A DNA stretch of 64,000 bases, from NCBI GenBank assembly GCA_964370045.1, contig CAYJGZ010000009.1:26085-90084 (forward strand). Reading direction: 5' to 3'. The DNA is from JAAYCI01 sp964370045 (GTDB lineage Bacteria > Bacillota > Clostridia > Oscillospirales > Ruminococcaceae). Each line of letters begins with the position of its first letter. The first letter of the stretch is position 1. A program made the translations under genes and the position numbers. Under the pieces are notes generated by a model. It saw only the letters and a list, made by a program, of their open reading frames with translations, was not told where the DNA came from and searched no databases. Positions 26,586 to 35,510 of the stretch are shown piece by piece.

Positions 26586-27287
26586 ATGAGCTATATTAAG
26601 TTTACTGATGTAAAAAAGACATATCACGTTGGGGAGGTGAATATAAACGCCCTCGACGGGGTGAACTTTGAGATTGAGAAGGGCGAGTTTGTGATAGTGG
26701 CAGGCGCCTCGGGTGCGGGAAAAAGCACCATACTGAATATTTTAGGCGGCATGGACCTGCTCACGTCGGGCGAGATAACCGTGGACGAAAAGCGCATCGA
26801 CAAGACGAACGAAAGAGAGCTGACCGACTACCGCCGATATGACATAGGCTTTGTGTTTCAGTTTTATAACCTTGTGCAAAACCTCACCGCCATGGAAAAC
26901 GTGGAGCTTGCCACGCAAATTTCAAAAGACCCGTTCGATGTGAACGAGGTGCTTAAGCAGGTAGGGCTTGCCGGGCGCAAGAACAACTTTCCCTCCCAGC
27001 TTTCGGGTGGCGAGCAACAGCGTGTGGCCATAGCAAGGGCGCTTGCCAAAAACCCAAAGCTACTGCTGTGCGACGAGCCAACAGGTGCGCTGGACTACGA
27101 AACGGGCAAGCAGATACTAACGCTACTTCAGGAAAGCTGTAAAACGTACAACATGACGGTGGTGCTCATCACGCACAACCTATCCCTGTGCCCCATCGGT
27201 GATAAGGTTATCCGTGTGAAGAGTGGCAAGATTTCAAGCATTGAGATAAACGAAAAGCCAATGTCCGTAGAGGAGATAGAGTGGTAG
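26586..27287 (+). CDS. ABC transporter ATP-binding protein (MacB/LolD type)
   Basis: This 233-residue ATPase has Walker A GASGAGKST near residue 41, the Q-loop FVFQFYNLVQNLTAMENV, signature LSGGEQQRVAIARAL, Walker B LLLCDEPTGALD and the switch LITHN. The pattern LTAMENVELA is typical of the FtsX-partner class that drives mechanotransmission rather than classic transport. The ATG at 26586 has TGGAGGT upstream. It is one base from the permease gene and in one operon with the TetR gene. Confidence 0.9.
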   Translation: MSYIKFTDVKKTYHVGEVNINALDGVNFEIEKGEFVIVAGASGAGKSTILNILGGMDLLTSGEITVDEKRIDKTNERELTDYRRYDIGFVFQFYNLVQNLTAMENVELATQISKDPFDVNEVLKQVGLAGRKNNFPSQLSGGEQQRVAIARALAKNPKLLLCDEPTGALDYETGKQILTLLQESCKTYNMTVVLITHNLSLCPIGDKVIRVKSGKISSIEINEKPMSVEEIEW

Positions 27288-27288
27288 C

Positions 27289-30138
27289 ATGAAAAATAAA
27301 TTAGTGCTGGAGACACTGCGTACCATAAGGCGCTCCATCGGCAAATACTTGATGCTCATGCTTATTGTGCTACTTGGTGTTGCGTTTTTTTCGGGGATGC
27401 TCTCCATTTCGGACGCCATGGGGCAGAGCGTGGACAAATACACCGATAAAACGAATTTTTTAGACTTTCATGTATACTCAAACTATGGGTTTGATGCGGC
27501 AGACGTGGATGCGGTGAACGCACTGGATGACGACTTTACCGCACAGGGCGGAAACTTCATCGACGCAGAGGGCGTTTGTGAGGATGAAAGCTATGTGTTT
27601 CGGGTAGAATCCTACAGCGAAGAAGACAGCCTAAATCAGCTGACACTCACACAGGGAAGATACCCCGAAAGCCCAGACGAAGCGCTTGCGGAAGTATCCA
27701 GCAACCTGTACACAGTGCCCGAAATAGGGCAGACTGTGCGGATTGAAAGGGCGAACGAAGAGCTGGGTGATGTGCTCGCTTATACAGAATTTACTATAGT
27801 GGGTGTGGTCACCACGCCTAATTTTATGAGCTTTGAAAAAGGCACAAGCACGCTGGACAACCTTATGTTGGACACGTTTTTGTACGTTCCCGAGCAGGCA
27901 TTTGCGGCGGATTATTACAGCGTGATGTATGTTCAGAGCACTGCTGCAAAGCAGCTGGACTCATTTGATGCCGCTTACACACAGCAAATCGAGAGCGATG
28001 AAGAAACCTTAGAGAGCCTTGCCGCAACACAGCAGCTTGTGCGTGCGGAGGAGATAAAAGGCGAAGCGCAGGAGGAATATGACGAGGGGCTTGCGGACTA
28101 CACCCGGGCGCTTGAAGATTTCAATGAGGAAATAGCAAACGCACAGGATGAGATAGACGCAGGGTATGAGGAGCTTGAAGCCGCACAGGTGGACATTGAC
28201 GCCGCCATACAGCAGCTTGAGGCCGCAAGAGCGCCGCTGAGTGCGCTTGTGGCGAGCGGTGCGGCGGACGCACAAACCACAGCGACGCTTGACGGAATAC
28301 AGGCGCAGCTGTATGCACTTGAGCAAAATGAACAGGAGCTGGATACTTCACGAGAGGAGCTTGAGCAGGCGCAGGACGAGCTAAACGAAAGCCGCACCGA
28401 GGGCGAAACCGAGCTTAACGATGCAAAAGCAGAGCTTCTCGATGCGCAGGCGGAAATTGAGGAGCTAAGCGAGGGCGAGTGGACTATTCTCTCACGGGAT
28501 ATGCACTATTCCATGGCGTCGTACAGCGACACCGTCACCCAAATGCAGGTGATAGGCCTTATTTTCCCTGTGTTCTTTTTCCTCGTTGCAGCACTTGTTT
28601 GCCTCACCACCATGACGAGAATGGTGGACGAACAAAGGGGGCAGATAGGCGTACTGCGTGCGCTTGGGTATAGCCGCCTTGCGTGTGCATCCAAGTATAT
28701 TGTGTACGCACTCAGCGCCACCGTTTTCGGCGGTGCGATAGGCTCTGTGCTGGGTGTTTTGGTGTTCCCACCCATTATCTACTCCACATGGGGCATGATG
28801 TACAACCTGCCCCCCATAGACTACGACCTACCGATACTTATCATGCTGTTCGCCATACTGATATTTGCGGTGGTGATGGGGCTTACCACATTTAGCGCCA
28901 TACGCATTGAGACCTCACAAGTTGCAAGTAACCTTATGAGGCCAAAAGCACCCCCCGCAGGCAAAAAGGTATTTTTGGAGAAAATCCCGTTTTTGTGGAA
29001 AAGGTTTTCCTTCAACGCAAAGGTGACAGCCCGCAACATAATACGCTACAAAAAGAGATTTTTCATGACAATCACCGGCATAGCGGGATGCACCTGCCTG
29101 CTTGTCAGCGGCTTTGGAATGAGAGGCTCCATAGGCAATATTGCCCAGCTGCAGTACGATGAGCTTACGCTGTACAGCGGCACTGTATCCATCACGGAAG
29201 AGGCCACAGCAGAGCAGTTTGAGCAGGCCTTATCCACCGCAAATTCACTGGGCGAGGACACGGTAGCGGTAGGCCTTTCCAGCTATTCTGCGCAGACAAG
29301 CCATGGGGAAGAGGAGCTTGTTGCGTTTGTGAATGTGTACGAAAATGACGAACAGATGAAAGAGATGAACATTGTCAGACAGCGAGGCAGTGAGGAGGAA
29401 TTTGCGCTCGGTGACAGCGCTGTGCTCATAAGCGAAAAAATGGCCGAGCTTTTAGGCGCAAAAGCAGGGGATACAATCACGCTGGAGAGCAAAGACGGCA
29501 AAACCGCCTCGGCCCAAGTGGGCGGTGTGTTTGAGCGGTACATTCAGCATGAAGTCTACATAAGCGAGCAGTATTATGAGACACTTTTTGACGAAGTGCC
29601 CATGGGCAACGCAGTTCAGCTGAAAAGCGGCCTTGGCGAGGAGGAGATACGCCAAAGCATCATGTCGCTCGAGGGCGTGGGCGGCATCACCTTTAACACG
29701 GGCATCGTGTCCGGCTTTGATAGCATTGTAAACGGCATGGACCTTGTGGTTATTGTTATTATTGTATCCGCTGCAGCGCTCGCCTTTGTGGTGCTGGGCA
29801 ACCTTGCGAATATAAATATAAGCGAGCGCAAGCGGGAAATAGCAACACTGAAAGTGCTTGGCTTTAGGCACAAGGAGACAAAAAACTATATCTTCAACGA
29901 AAGCATCGTGCTCACGCTGTTCGGCTCTTTGTTTGGGGCCGTGCTGGGGCTGTTTGCGCACAACTTCATCATCACACAGGTCGAGATGGACTTTGTTATG
30001 TTCGGGCGAGTTGCCTCCATAGACAGCATATTGTACTCGGTGCTGTTGACGTTTGTATTCTCTATTTTCATCAATAGGTTTATGCTCTCAAAACTCAAAC
30101 ACATAAACATGATAGAGTCGCTAAAAAGTGTAGAGTAG
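27289..30138 (+). CDS. large FtsX-like ABC permease with extracellular coiled coil
   Basis: This 949-residue permease has an N-terminal membrane helix (residues ~15-40), then a large extracytoplasmic domain. That domain ends in a ~140-residue acidic coiled coil (about 240-390, full of EELEQAQDELNESR-type heptads). Three central helices (~420-560), a second extracytoplasmic domain, and three C-terminal helices follow, so two FtsX domains are fused in one chain. This layout is seen in Firmicute exporters for antimicrobial peptides or cell-envelope substrates. The substrate is unknown. The coiled coil suggests contact with a cell-wall partner. Confidence 0.85.
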   Translation: MKNKLVLETLRTIRRSIGKYLMLMLIVLLGVAFFSGMLSISDAMGQSVDKYTDKTNFLDFHVYSNYGFDAADVDAVNALDDDFTAQGGNFIDAEGVCEDESYVFRVESYSEEDSLNQLTLTQGRYPESPDEALAEVSSNLYTVPEIGQTVRIERANEELGDVLAYTEFTIVGVVTTPNFMSFEKGTSTLDNLMLDTFLYVPEQAFAADYYSVMYVQSTAAKQLDSFDAAYTQQIESDEETLESLAATQQLVRAEEIKGEAQEEYDEGLADYTRALEDFNEEIANAQDEIDAGYEELEAAQVDIDAAIQQLEAARAPLSALVASGAADAQTTATLDGIQAQLYALEQNEQELDTSREELEQAQDELNESRTEGETELNDAKAELLDAQAEIEELSEGEWTILSRDMHYSMASYSDTVTQMQVIGLIFPVFFFLVAALVCLTTMTRMVDEQRGQIGVLRALGYSRLACASKYIVYALSATVFGGAIGSVLGVLVFPPIIYSTWGMMYNLPPIDYDLPILIMLFAILIFAVVMGLTTFSAIRIETSQVASNLMRPKAPPAGKKVFLEKIPFLWKRFSFNAKVTARNIIRYKKRFFMTITGIAGCTCLLVSGFGMRGSIGNIAQLQYDELTLYSGTVSITEEATAEQFEQALSTANSLGEDTVAVGLSSYSAQTSHGEEELVAFVNVYENDEQMKEMNIVRQRGSEEEFALGDSAVLISEKMAELLGAKAGDTITLESKDGKTASAQVGGVFERYIQHEVYISEQYYETLFDEVPMGNAVQLKSGLGEEEIRQSIMSLEGVGGITFNTGIVSGFDSIVNGMDLVVIVIIVSAAALAFVVLGNLANINISERKREIATLKVLGFRHKETKNYIFNESIVLTLFGSLFGAVLGLFAHNFIITQVEMDFVMFGRVASIDSILYSVLLTFVFSIFINRFMLSKLKHINMIESLKSVE

Positions 30139-30152
30139 GAAAGGTGTTTATA

Positions 30153-30800
30153 ATGGCACAAGTATTAAAAAATTCACGTCGTGATAAAATTATTTCTTCT
30201 GCTAAAGAAGAGTTTTTGGCAAACGGAATTCCCGCCACCTCCATGCGGGCCATTGCACGTAGGGCGGGCATGGCACCGGGAAATATTTACCGCTACTTCG
30301 ATAGCAAAGAGGAAATAGTAAGCACTATTTTGGAGCCTGTTTTTGCGCGTCTGAACAGCATAACATATATGTTGTCGGAGAAAGGCCCGCATTTTTCGCA
30401 AGCATTTATGTCTGCGGAAGTACTCGCAAGCAATCCGACACCTATTGTCATGAGTGAGGAAAAGCTGAGAGAGATTTTGTCATTTGTGGCGGATACCATA
30501 GTAGACATGCAGGAGCAATATCGTAGCGAGACGCTACTGCTTGTGCATTCGGACGAGATAAGCGACTCTCTTAAAGAATGGCTTTTGGGAATTATAATGC
30601 AGCTATTGGAAGCCTCTCATTCACTGCTTGCAAAGGATAAAACAGAGATTGAAATGATTTGCCGCATGGTCTCCACGTCTATCTTCACCGGGATGCGTGA
30701 GGGGATAAGATATAAGTACAGCAGTGACATGGACAAGGAAGGCTTTAGAAGCGTTTTAAGGTTTTTCCTGTTGCAGAGTATTATGCTGTTGAAGTATTAA
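30153..30800 (+). CDS. TetR/AcrR-family repressor of the exporter operon
   Basis: This 215-residue regulator has an N-terminal HTH (RRDKIISSAKEEFLANG, then SMRAIARRAGMAPGNIYRYFDSKEE) and a helical ligand domain ending with hydrophobic RFFLLQSIMLLKY. The ATG at 30153 is chosen for GGAAAGG 9 nt upstream; a GTG three codons earlier is possible. It is 14 nt after the permease gene, so it is the third gene of the operon, and a palindrome at the operon promoter is a fitting target. The ligand is probably the exporter substrate. Confidence 0.88.
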   Translation: MAQVLKNSRRDKIISSAKEEFLANGIPATSMRAIARRAGMAPGNIYRYFDSKEEIVSTILEPVFARLNSITYMLSEKGPHFSQAFMSAEVLASNPTPIVMSEEKLREILSFVADTIVDMQEQYRSETLLLVHSDEISDSLKEWLLGIIMQLLEASHSLLAKDKTEIEMICRMVSTSIFTGMREGIRYKYSSDMDKEGFRSVLRFFLLQSIMLLKY

Positions 30801-30852
30801 GCTGCAGATACTTTGTGTAAGTATAGCTTTTGCAAAAAAATATCAAATCACC

Positions 30853-30881
30853 TTGACATCATGCTTTGCGTATTGTATACT
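30853..30881 (+). promoter_or_regulatory. sigma-A promoter of the DUF2325/DUF3793 genes
   Basis: TTGACA (30853-30858), 17 bp and TATACT (30876-30881). The start would lie in the first operator palindrome. The transcript would have a ~210-nt leader. Confidence 0.7.
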
Positions 30882-30888
30882 ATGTTCA

Positions 30889-30904
30889 GTTAGTTGTTGC
30901 TAAC
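30889..30904. promoter_or_regulatory. operator-like palindrome 1 (GTTAG-N6-CTAAC)
   Basis: GTTAG-TTGTTG-CTAAC lies over the predicted transcription start. It recalls DtxR/MntR-type sites, but the regulator is not known. Confidence 0.55.
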
Positions 30905-30910
30905 ATATCC

Positions 30911-30951
30911 GCCTACTGCATTCCCCCCAAGGCATAGGCGGATATATTATG
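30911..30951 (+). promoter_or_regulatory. leader hairpin
   Basis: ATATCCGCCTA and TAGGCGGATAT (11 bp, perfect) enclose a 19-nt loop rich in C. There is no T-run, so this is more likely a structural leader element than a terminator. Confidence 0.5.
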
Positions 30952-30959
30952 ACTGACAA

Positions 30960-30975
30960 GTTAGTATTTGCTAAC
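30960..30975. promoter_or_regulatory. operator-like palindrome 2 (GTTAG-N6-CTAAC)
   Basis: GTTAG-TATTTG-CTAAC, with the arms extended to AGTTAG/CTAACT, 71 bp downstream of palindrome 1. Confidence 0.55.
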
Positions 30976-31051
30976 TATCTGCAAACACTACCTTCGCTTA
31001 TGCGATGTGTGTTATATATGCCGGCAAAAACTTTGTAACGGCAAGTCACTT

Positions 31052-31079
31052 ACATGTGTTACCTTTTGCTAACACATGT
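31052..31079. promoter_or_regulatory. operator-like palindrome 3, 10-bp perfect arms
   Basis: ACATGTGTTA and TAACACATGT flank CCTTTTGC; the inner part reads GTTAC-N6-CTAAC-like. It ends 19 nt before the DUF2325 start, so it might also act as an RNA hairpin near the ribosome site. Confidence 0.55.
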
Positions 31080-31097
31080 ACACGGAAGGAGACTCTT

Positions 31098-31373
31098 ATG
31101 AGTGTTGTAATAGTAGGCGGAAACGAATGTATGGAGCGCAGGTATCTTGACACTTGCAAGGAATACGGCTGTAAGGCGAAGATATTCACAAAACTTAGGG
31201 GCGATGTGCGGGGCAAGTTCGGCTCTCCCGACATGGTGATACTTTTTACAAACACCGTTTCGCACAAGCTTGTGGCCTGTGCCAACTGCGAGGCAAAGCG
31301 CTGCAAAGCAAGAGTGGAGCGCTGCCACTCCAGCTCCCTGTCTGCGCTTAAAGGCATTCTTGAGGCAATGTAG
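31098..31373 (+). CDS. DUF2325 protein
   Basis: This 91-residue protein has a Rossmann-like start MSVVIVGGNECMERRY and ends with a conserved CHSSSLSALKGIL segment. It contains six cysteines, including CANCEAKRC in the middle, which could bind metal. DUF2325 proteins are found in anaerobes next to DUF3793 and flavodoxin genes, often in iron-related settings; their function is unknown. The ATG at 31098 has GGAAGGAG; a frame start upstream lies in the leader palindromes. It is one base from the next gene. Confidence 0.75.
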   Translation: MSVVIVGGNECMERRYLDTCKEYGCKAKIFTKLRGDVRGKFGSPDMVILFTNTVSHKLVACANCEAKRCKARVERCHSSSLSALKGILEAM

Positions 31374-31374
31374 T

Positions 31375-31944
31375 ATGCACATTGAAAAAAGCTTGATTGA
31401 GCACTGCTCGCCCACGCTGGCAGGCCTGAAAACCGCAAGTCTATTCAGGGCGGAGTATGATGACGAGGCCAAGCTGTATGAAGAGGTGCAGCTTATAGGC
31501 GAAAAGCTTGCAAGCAAAGGAATAGTGCTTATAATTCTTAAAAAGATGCAAAATACCGCACTTATTTATGTGTGCAGGGAGAGCATGCTTAGGCGAGACA
31601 TTATGTGCGCACACAGCAGGCGCATACTAAAGCGTTACGGCTACGAGGGGCTGAACACCACACAGGCGATTCAAAGACTTTCGGACAGGCTGTGCCGCTA
31701 CGATGAGTTTCCGCATGAGATTGGCCTGTTTTTGGGCTATCCTCCCGAGGATGTGGAGGGCTTTATCTGCAACAAAGGGCAGAACTGTAACCTGTGTGGA
31801 TACTGGAAGGTGTACGGCGAGGCAAGCGAAGCACTGGCGAAGTTTGCGGCGTACGACAAGTGCAAGATGCTTTACAAGAAGTTGTGGGCAGAGGGCAGAG
31901 ATATTTTGCGGCTTACTGTAAAAAAACAGCCTATTGCCGCCTAA
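31375..31944 (+). CDS. DUF3793 protein
   Basis: This 189-residue soluble protein starts SLIEHCSPTLAGLKTASLF, continues with HEIGLFLGYPPEDVEGFI, and has CNKGQNCNLCGYWKVYG, a Cys-rich segment typical of DUF3793. The C-terminal half resembles a small metal- or redox-binding domain; no enzyme motif is known to me. The ATG at 31375 overlaps nothing and is one base after the DUF2325 stop, so the two are cotranscribed. A full ~160-bp repeat follows at once, then flavodoxin. Confidence 0.75.
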   Translation: MHIEKSLIEHCSPTLAGLKTASLFRAEYDDEAKLYEEVQLIGEKLASKGIVLIILKKMQNTALIYVCRESMLRRDIMCAHSRRILKRYGYEGLNTTQAIQRLSDRLCRYDEFPHEIGLFLGYPPEDVEGFICNKGQNCNLCGYWKVYGEASEALAKFAAYDKCKMLYKKLWAEGRDILRLTVKKQPIAA

Positions 31945-31950
31945 TATAGC

Positions 31951-32114
31951 TTATATAGTGTGGACATGAGTTGAAACGCAGGGATTTTGAGCGATTTTTT
32001 CGCAAGACACGGCGGAAAAACGATGCACTCCTCTATGGAATGTGAGTTTCGACAACAACGTATGGTGGAAAAATTGCCAAAATAACTCGGCTGAACACTC
32101 GTATCCACACTATT
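31951..32114. repeat. full copy C of the ~160-bp TIR repeat family (reverse orientation)
   Basis: It runs from TATATAGTGTGGACATGAGT to CTCGTATCCACACTATTTA. Read in reverse complement, the copy at 26129-26288 aligns along its whole length, with the blocks GATTTTGAGCGATTTTTT, GGAAAAACGAT, ACTCC and GGAATGTGAGTTT shared. It sits between the DUF3793 and flavodoxin genes. Confidence 0.85.
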
Positions 32115-32148
32115 TAGGTCAAATTCAACATAAAAGGAGATTTTCATT

Positions 32149-32559
32149 ATGAGCAAGGTAGCGGTAGTTTATTGGAGCGGTACAGGAAACACGGAAATCA
32201 TGGCTAACTGTATCGCCGAAGGTGCTAAATCCAAAGGTGCTGAGGTTGATGTAATGACATCCGCCAACTTCAAAAAGGATATGGTGGCAGGGTACGATGC
32301 CATCGCTCTGGGATGCCCCTCGATGGGAGCAGAGGTTTTGGAGGAAGATGAATTCCAACCCATGTGGGATGACATTAAGGACAGCCTTGCGGACAAAAAC
32401 GTCCTCTTGTTCGGCTCTTACGGGTGGGGCGACGGCGAATGGATGAGAAACTGGGAAGCAGAAACTACCGCAAAAACAGTGCAAACGCACATGTGCAACG
32501 AGACCCCCGACGATGCCGCACAGGCAGAGTGCAAGGAAGTGGGCGAAAAGCTGGCATAG
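32149..32559 (+). CDS. short-chain flavodoxin
   Basis: This 136-residue FMN protein has the phosphate loop WSGTGNTE at residues 9-16, the flavin-side loops LGCPSMGAEVLEED and LFGSYGWGDGEWM, and no extra loop, so it is the short-chain form. It is a low-potential electron carrier that can replace ferredoxin when iron is scarce. Its place after the DUF2325/DUF3793 genes and their operators suggests a shared iron- or metal-stress programme, though a repeat copy separates them. The ATG follows AAAAGGAG. Confidence 0.92.
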   Translation: MSKVAVVYWSGTGNTEIMANCIAEGAKSKGAEVDVMTSANFKKDMVAGYDAIALGCPSMGAEVLEEDEFQPMWDDIKDSLADKNVLLFGSYGWGDGEWMRNWEAETTAKTVQTHMCNETPDDAAQAECKEVGEKLA

Positions 32560-32904
32560 CCTATAGGCTCATAAAGTAGTGTCATGCAGATAAATTGGTG
32601 GTACGTAGATAGAAACCGCACAGTTTTGTGTTTTTTACAAGCTGTGCGGATGTTTTGGGTGTGTGCAAATGTGGCGATTTGGCTTTTTGCTGTATTCTCT
32701 GCCGCAAGCGGGGGAGGATACAGTGTATTCTAAATCACATTTATGTGTGCCCACTTTCGGATATTTTATTGCTTATGCCTTAAAATTAGTTGTGGTAAGG
32801 CGCCTGAAATATTTGTGCAAGTATCTATTTCGAGCGCTTTTTATTGAAAGAGCGACAAAGATTTGTTATTATTATGTCAAGAAAAATCTATGGAGGTATT
32901 ATTT
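32560..32904. other. 345-bp gap with two hairpins
   Basis: CCGCACAG/CTGTGCGG (32616-32649) probably ends the flavodoxin transcript. A second stem, CTGTATTCTCTGCC with GCGGGGGAGGATACAG (32690-32723), has a GCA-containing loop like those at 9041 and 36980. A short open frame from 32663 has no ribosome site and is not called. Confidence 0.5.
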
Positions 32905-33165
32905 ATGTTGCGTTGGATGACAAAAGAAAAAAACTTGATTTTTGTGGCGGGTGCAGCCACCGGGCTTGCCGTTTTGGGCTTGCTCAAAACCAAAAAAGCT
33001 CGCAAGCTTGCCGTAAAGGGTGTGGCAAACGGAATCATGCTAAAGGACCGTGTGCTTGAGGGTGTCTCAAACATCCGCGAGGAAGCGGGCGATATTTGTG
33101 AGCAGGCAAAGGCTATGGCCAAGAGTGAGTGCGAGGAAACTTGCGAGTGTGAAAAAGAGGCGTAA
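32905..33165 (+). CDS. DUF6110-like single-TM protein next to the metal ATPase
   Basis: This 86-residue protein has one membrane or amphipathic segment (LIFVAGAATGLAVLGLL), a basic stretch KTKKARKLAVKG, a helical middle, and a Cys-rich acidic tail (CEETCECEKEA). Short proteins of this build occur beside P1B-type ATPases in Firmicutes. I read it as DUF6110-like, with moderate certainty. The tail could bind the transported metal. The ATG at 32905 has GGAGG upstream. The ATPase follows after 209 bp. Confidence 0.6.
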   Translation: MLRWMTKEKNLIFVAGAATGLAVLGLLKTKKARKLAVKGVANGIMLKDRVLEGVSNIREEAGDICEQAKAMAKSECEETCECEKEA

Positions 33166-33374
33166 TCACAGTGGTGTATGCGCTGTGTTGTTAAGCCGCT
33201 TGCCATAGTTACTTTGTGAAAAATAATAGAGTGCGGTGGGTTTTGTAGTATTTGCCGCAAAGCCCCCGACTTTGTTGTGCAAAGCTTTCGTGTGGGTGCG
33301 TGTTTTACACACGATAGGGTGTGTGGACTTTACCGCATAGCCACTTTTGGGTCGGGATTTAAGGAGATACTTTT

Positions 33375-35510
33375 ATGAAATATCACATAGTATGTGATGC
33401 GCCCTTTCGACTTAGGGTACGTTTTGGCAAATATATCCTAACGAGGGAGCAGTGCTACGGCTTGTCCGAACTGCTCCTTTCTTTTGAGGGTGTCACGGAT
33501 GTTTCGGCAAACATGCTGAATGGCTCGGTGCTTGTGCAGTACAGTGATGCCAAGGCGAGAGACCTTGTGCTGAAAAAGCTGTCATGTATGCGTATTGCGG
33601 ACATAAAGGACGGGCAGCCCACCGAAGAACAGCGGGCAAAGCTTTTGGAAAGCGGCATAAAAAAACGCATTGCTTTACATTGCATCGCCCATTTGGCACG
33701 GAGCATGTTCATGCCCACAAAGGTGCACATGGTTTATACCATGGTTCGTTCAATTCCCTATATAGTGGGGGGACTTCGTGCGCTCGCTGAAAAAAAGATA
33801 AGCGTGGAGGTTTTGGATGCCACGGCAATAGGGGCATCGCTGCTATCTGGATACTACAAAACTGCCTCATCCACAATGTTTTTGCTGGGGCTTTCGGACC
33901 TGCTTTTGGAGTACTCCAACCTGCGTGCTAAAAATGCGCTTGCGCAAAGCCTTGCAATCACGGTGGATAGCGTATGGCTTGTAAAGGACGGCGTGGAGAT
34001 AGAGGTTGCACTTGGCGATATTGCGCTGGGCGATGTGGTGCGCATACGCAAGGGAAGCCTCATTCCGCTGGACGGCACTATTGTTAGCGGCAATGCGCTG
34101 ATAAACGAGGCTACCATGACGGGCGAGGCCATGCCTGCGCACAAGGGTGTGGATGCTACGGTGTTTGCAGGCACAGTGATAGAGGACGGCGAAATTGATG
34201 TGTCGGTGATGAGCCTGCAAAACGACTCTCGCATATCCAAAATTATAAGCTTAATCGACAGCGGTGAGAGGGATAAAGCGGCGGTGCAGGGGCGTGCGGA
34301 GCGCCTTGCGGATGATATTGTGCCGGTGAGTTTTGGGCTGTTTTTACTGACACTGGTGTTGACCCGTCGCCTGTCACGGGCATTGTCGGTGCTCATGGTG
34401 GATTTTTCCTGCGCCATAAAGCTGACAACACCCATCACCATAATCTCTGCGCTGAAAGAGAGTGTTAACCGTGGAGTGCTTGTGAAGGGCGGCAGGTACC
34501 TTGAGGTTATGTCGCAGGTGGACACGGTGGTGTTTGACAAGACGGGAACACTCACAAACGCAACGCCCAAAGTTTCAAAGGTGATTTCGCTGCACGAGGA
34601 TTACTCAAAGGAAAAGGTGCTTAAAATAGCCGCCTGCCTTGAGGAACATTTTCCGCACAGTGTGGCCTCCTCTATTGTGAATGAGGCAAAAAAGACGGGC
34701 ATTCACCATCCCGAAAAGCACGGCAAGGTGAAGTATATTGTTGCGCACGGCATTGCGAGTGTTTACAACGATAAGCATTCAATTATAGGCAGCAGGCACT
34801 TTGTGTTTGAGGACGAGGGTGTTGCCCGTCCCACCGATGAAAAAATGCGGTGGATTCAACAGCAGATAGGTAGCGATAGCGCGGTTTTTCTTGCGGTGGA
34901 TAGCGAGCTGATAGGTGTGATATGCGTAAACGACCCACCACGAGCAGACGCTAAGGCGAGCATAGATTTACTGCGCAAAGAGGGCATCAAAAACATTTAC
35001 ATGATTACGGGGGACACCGAGGGTAGCGCAAAATATATAAGTGAGCTGCTTGGGATAGACGCATACTACGCATCGGTGCTGCCGGATGGCAAGGCGAAAA
35101 TAATCGAACAGCTGAAGGCGGAAGGCAAGACTATTCTCATGGTGGGAGACGGCGTAAATGACACACCTGCGCTTAGTGTTGCGGATGTATCGCTGACACT
35201 AAACGGCTCATCCGACATAGCACGGGAGGTAGCGGACATATCGGTGCTTTCCTCCGAGCTTGTTAAGATAGTGCAAGTGCGGCGTATTGCGCAAAAGCTG
35301 ATGGACAAAATACACAAGCAGTATGGCATTATACTTTCGTTCAATACTGCTTTGATTGTCTTGGGATTGGTCGGTGCTATCACGGCGGGCACGTCCGCTC
35401 TTTTGCACAATGCGTCAACTATGGCGCTTACAGTTGCATCAACAAGGCCGATGGTACGACAGAATGATATGGGGAAAATATCGGAGGTGTGTGATAATGA
35501 AAAAGCATAA
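33375..35510 (+). CDS. P1B-type heavy-metal translocating ATPase
   Basis: This 711-residue ATPase has an N-terminal HMA-like fold without the usual CxxC (residues 1-75). The actuator loop has ATMTGEAMP; the phosphorylation motif is DKTGTLT with D388; the hinge is GDGVNDTPAL. The membrane metal-site motif is SCAIKLTTP (S345-C346), not CPC, so copper/silver or zinc/cadmium by the classical rule is not supported. This subgroup has been discussed for Mn or Fe-type metals, which is uncertain here. Helices before residue 180 are short. The ATG at 33375 has AAGGAGAT. Confidence 0.85.
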   Translation: MKYHIVCDAPFRLRVRFGKYILTREQCYGLSELLLSFEGVTDVSANMLNGSVLVQYSDAKARDLVLKKLSCMRIADIKDGQPTEEQRAKLLESGIKKRIALHCIAHLARSMFMPTKVHMVYTMVRSIPYIVGGLRALAEKKISVEVLDATAIGASLLSGYYKTASSTMFLLGLSDLLLEYSNLRAKNALAQSLAITVDSVWLVKDGVEIEVALGDIALGDVVRIRKGSLIPLDGTIVSGNALINEATMTGEAMPAHKGVDATVFAGTVIEDGEIDVSVMSLQNDSRISKIISLIDSGERDKAAVQGRAERLADDIVPVSFGLFLLTLVLTRRLSRALSVLMVDFSCAIKLTTPITIISALKESVNRGVLVKGGRYLEVMSQVDTVVFDKTGTLTNATPKVSKVISLHEDYSKEKVLKIAACLEEHFPHSVASSIVNEAKKTGIHHPEKHGKVKYIVAHGIASVYNDKHSIIGSRHFVFEDEGVARPTDEKMRWIQQQIGSDSAVFLAVDSELIGVICVNDPPRADAKASIDLLRKEGIKNIYMITGDTEGSAKYISELLGIDAYYASVLPDGKAKIIEQLKAEGKTILMVGDGVNDTPALSVADVSLTLNGSSDIAREVADISVLSSELVKIVQVRRIAQKLMDKIHKQYGIILSFNTALIVLGLVGAITAGTSALLHNASTMALTVASTRPMVRQNDMGKISEVCDNEKA

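Noticed and set aside
32663..32920. 85-codon frame upstream of the DUF6110-like gene
   Set aside because: No ribosome site, it runs over a hairpin, and it overlaps the start of the better supported gene.
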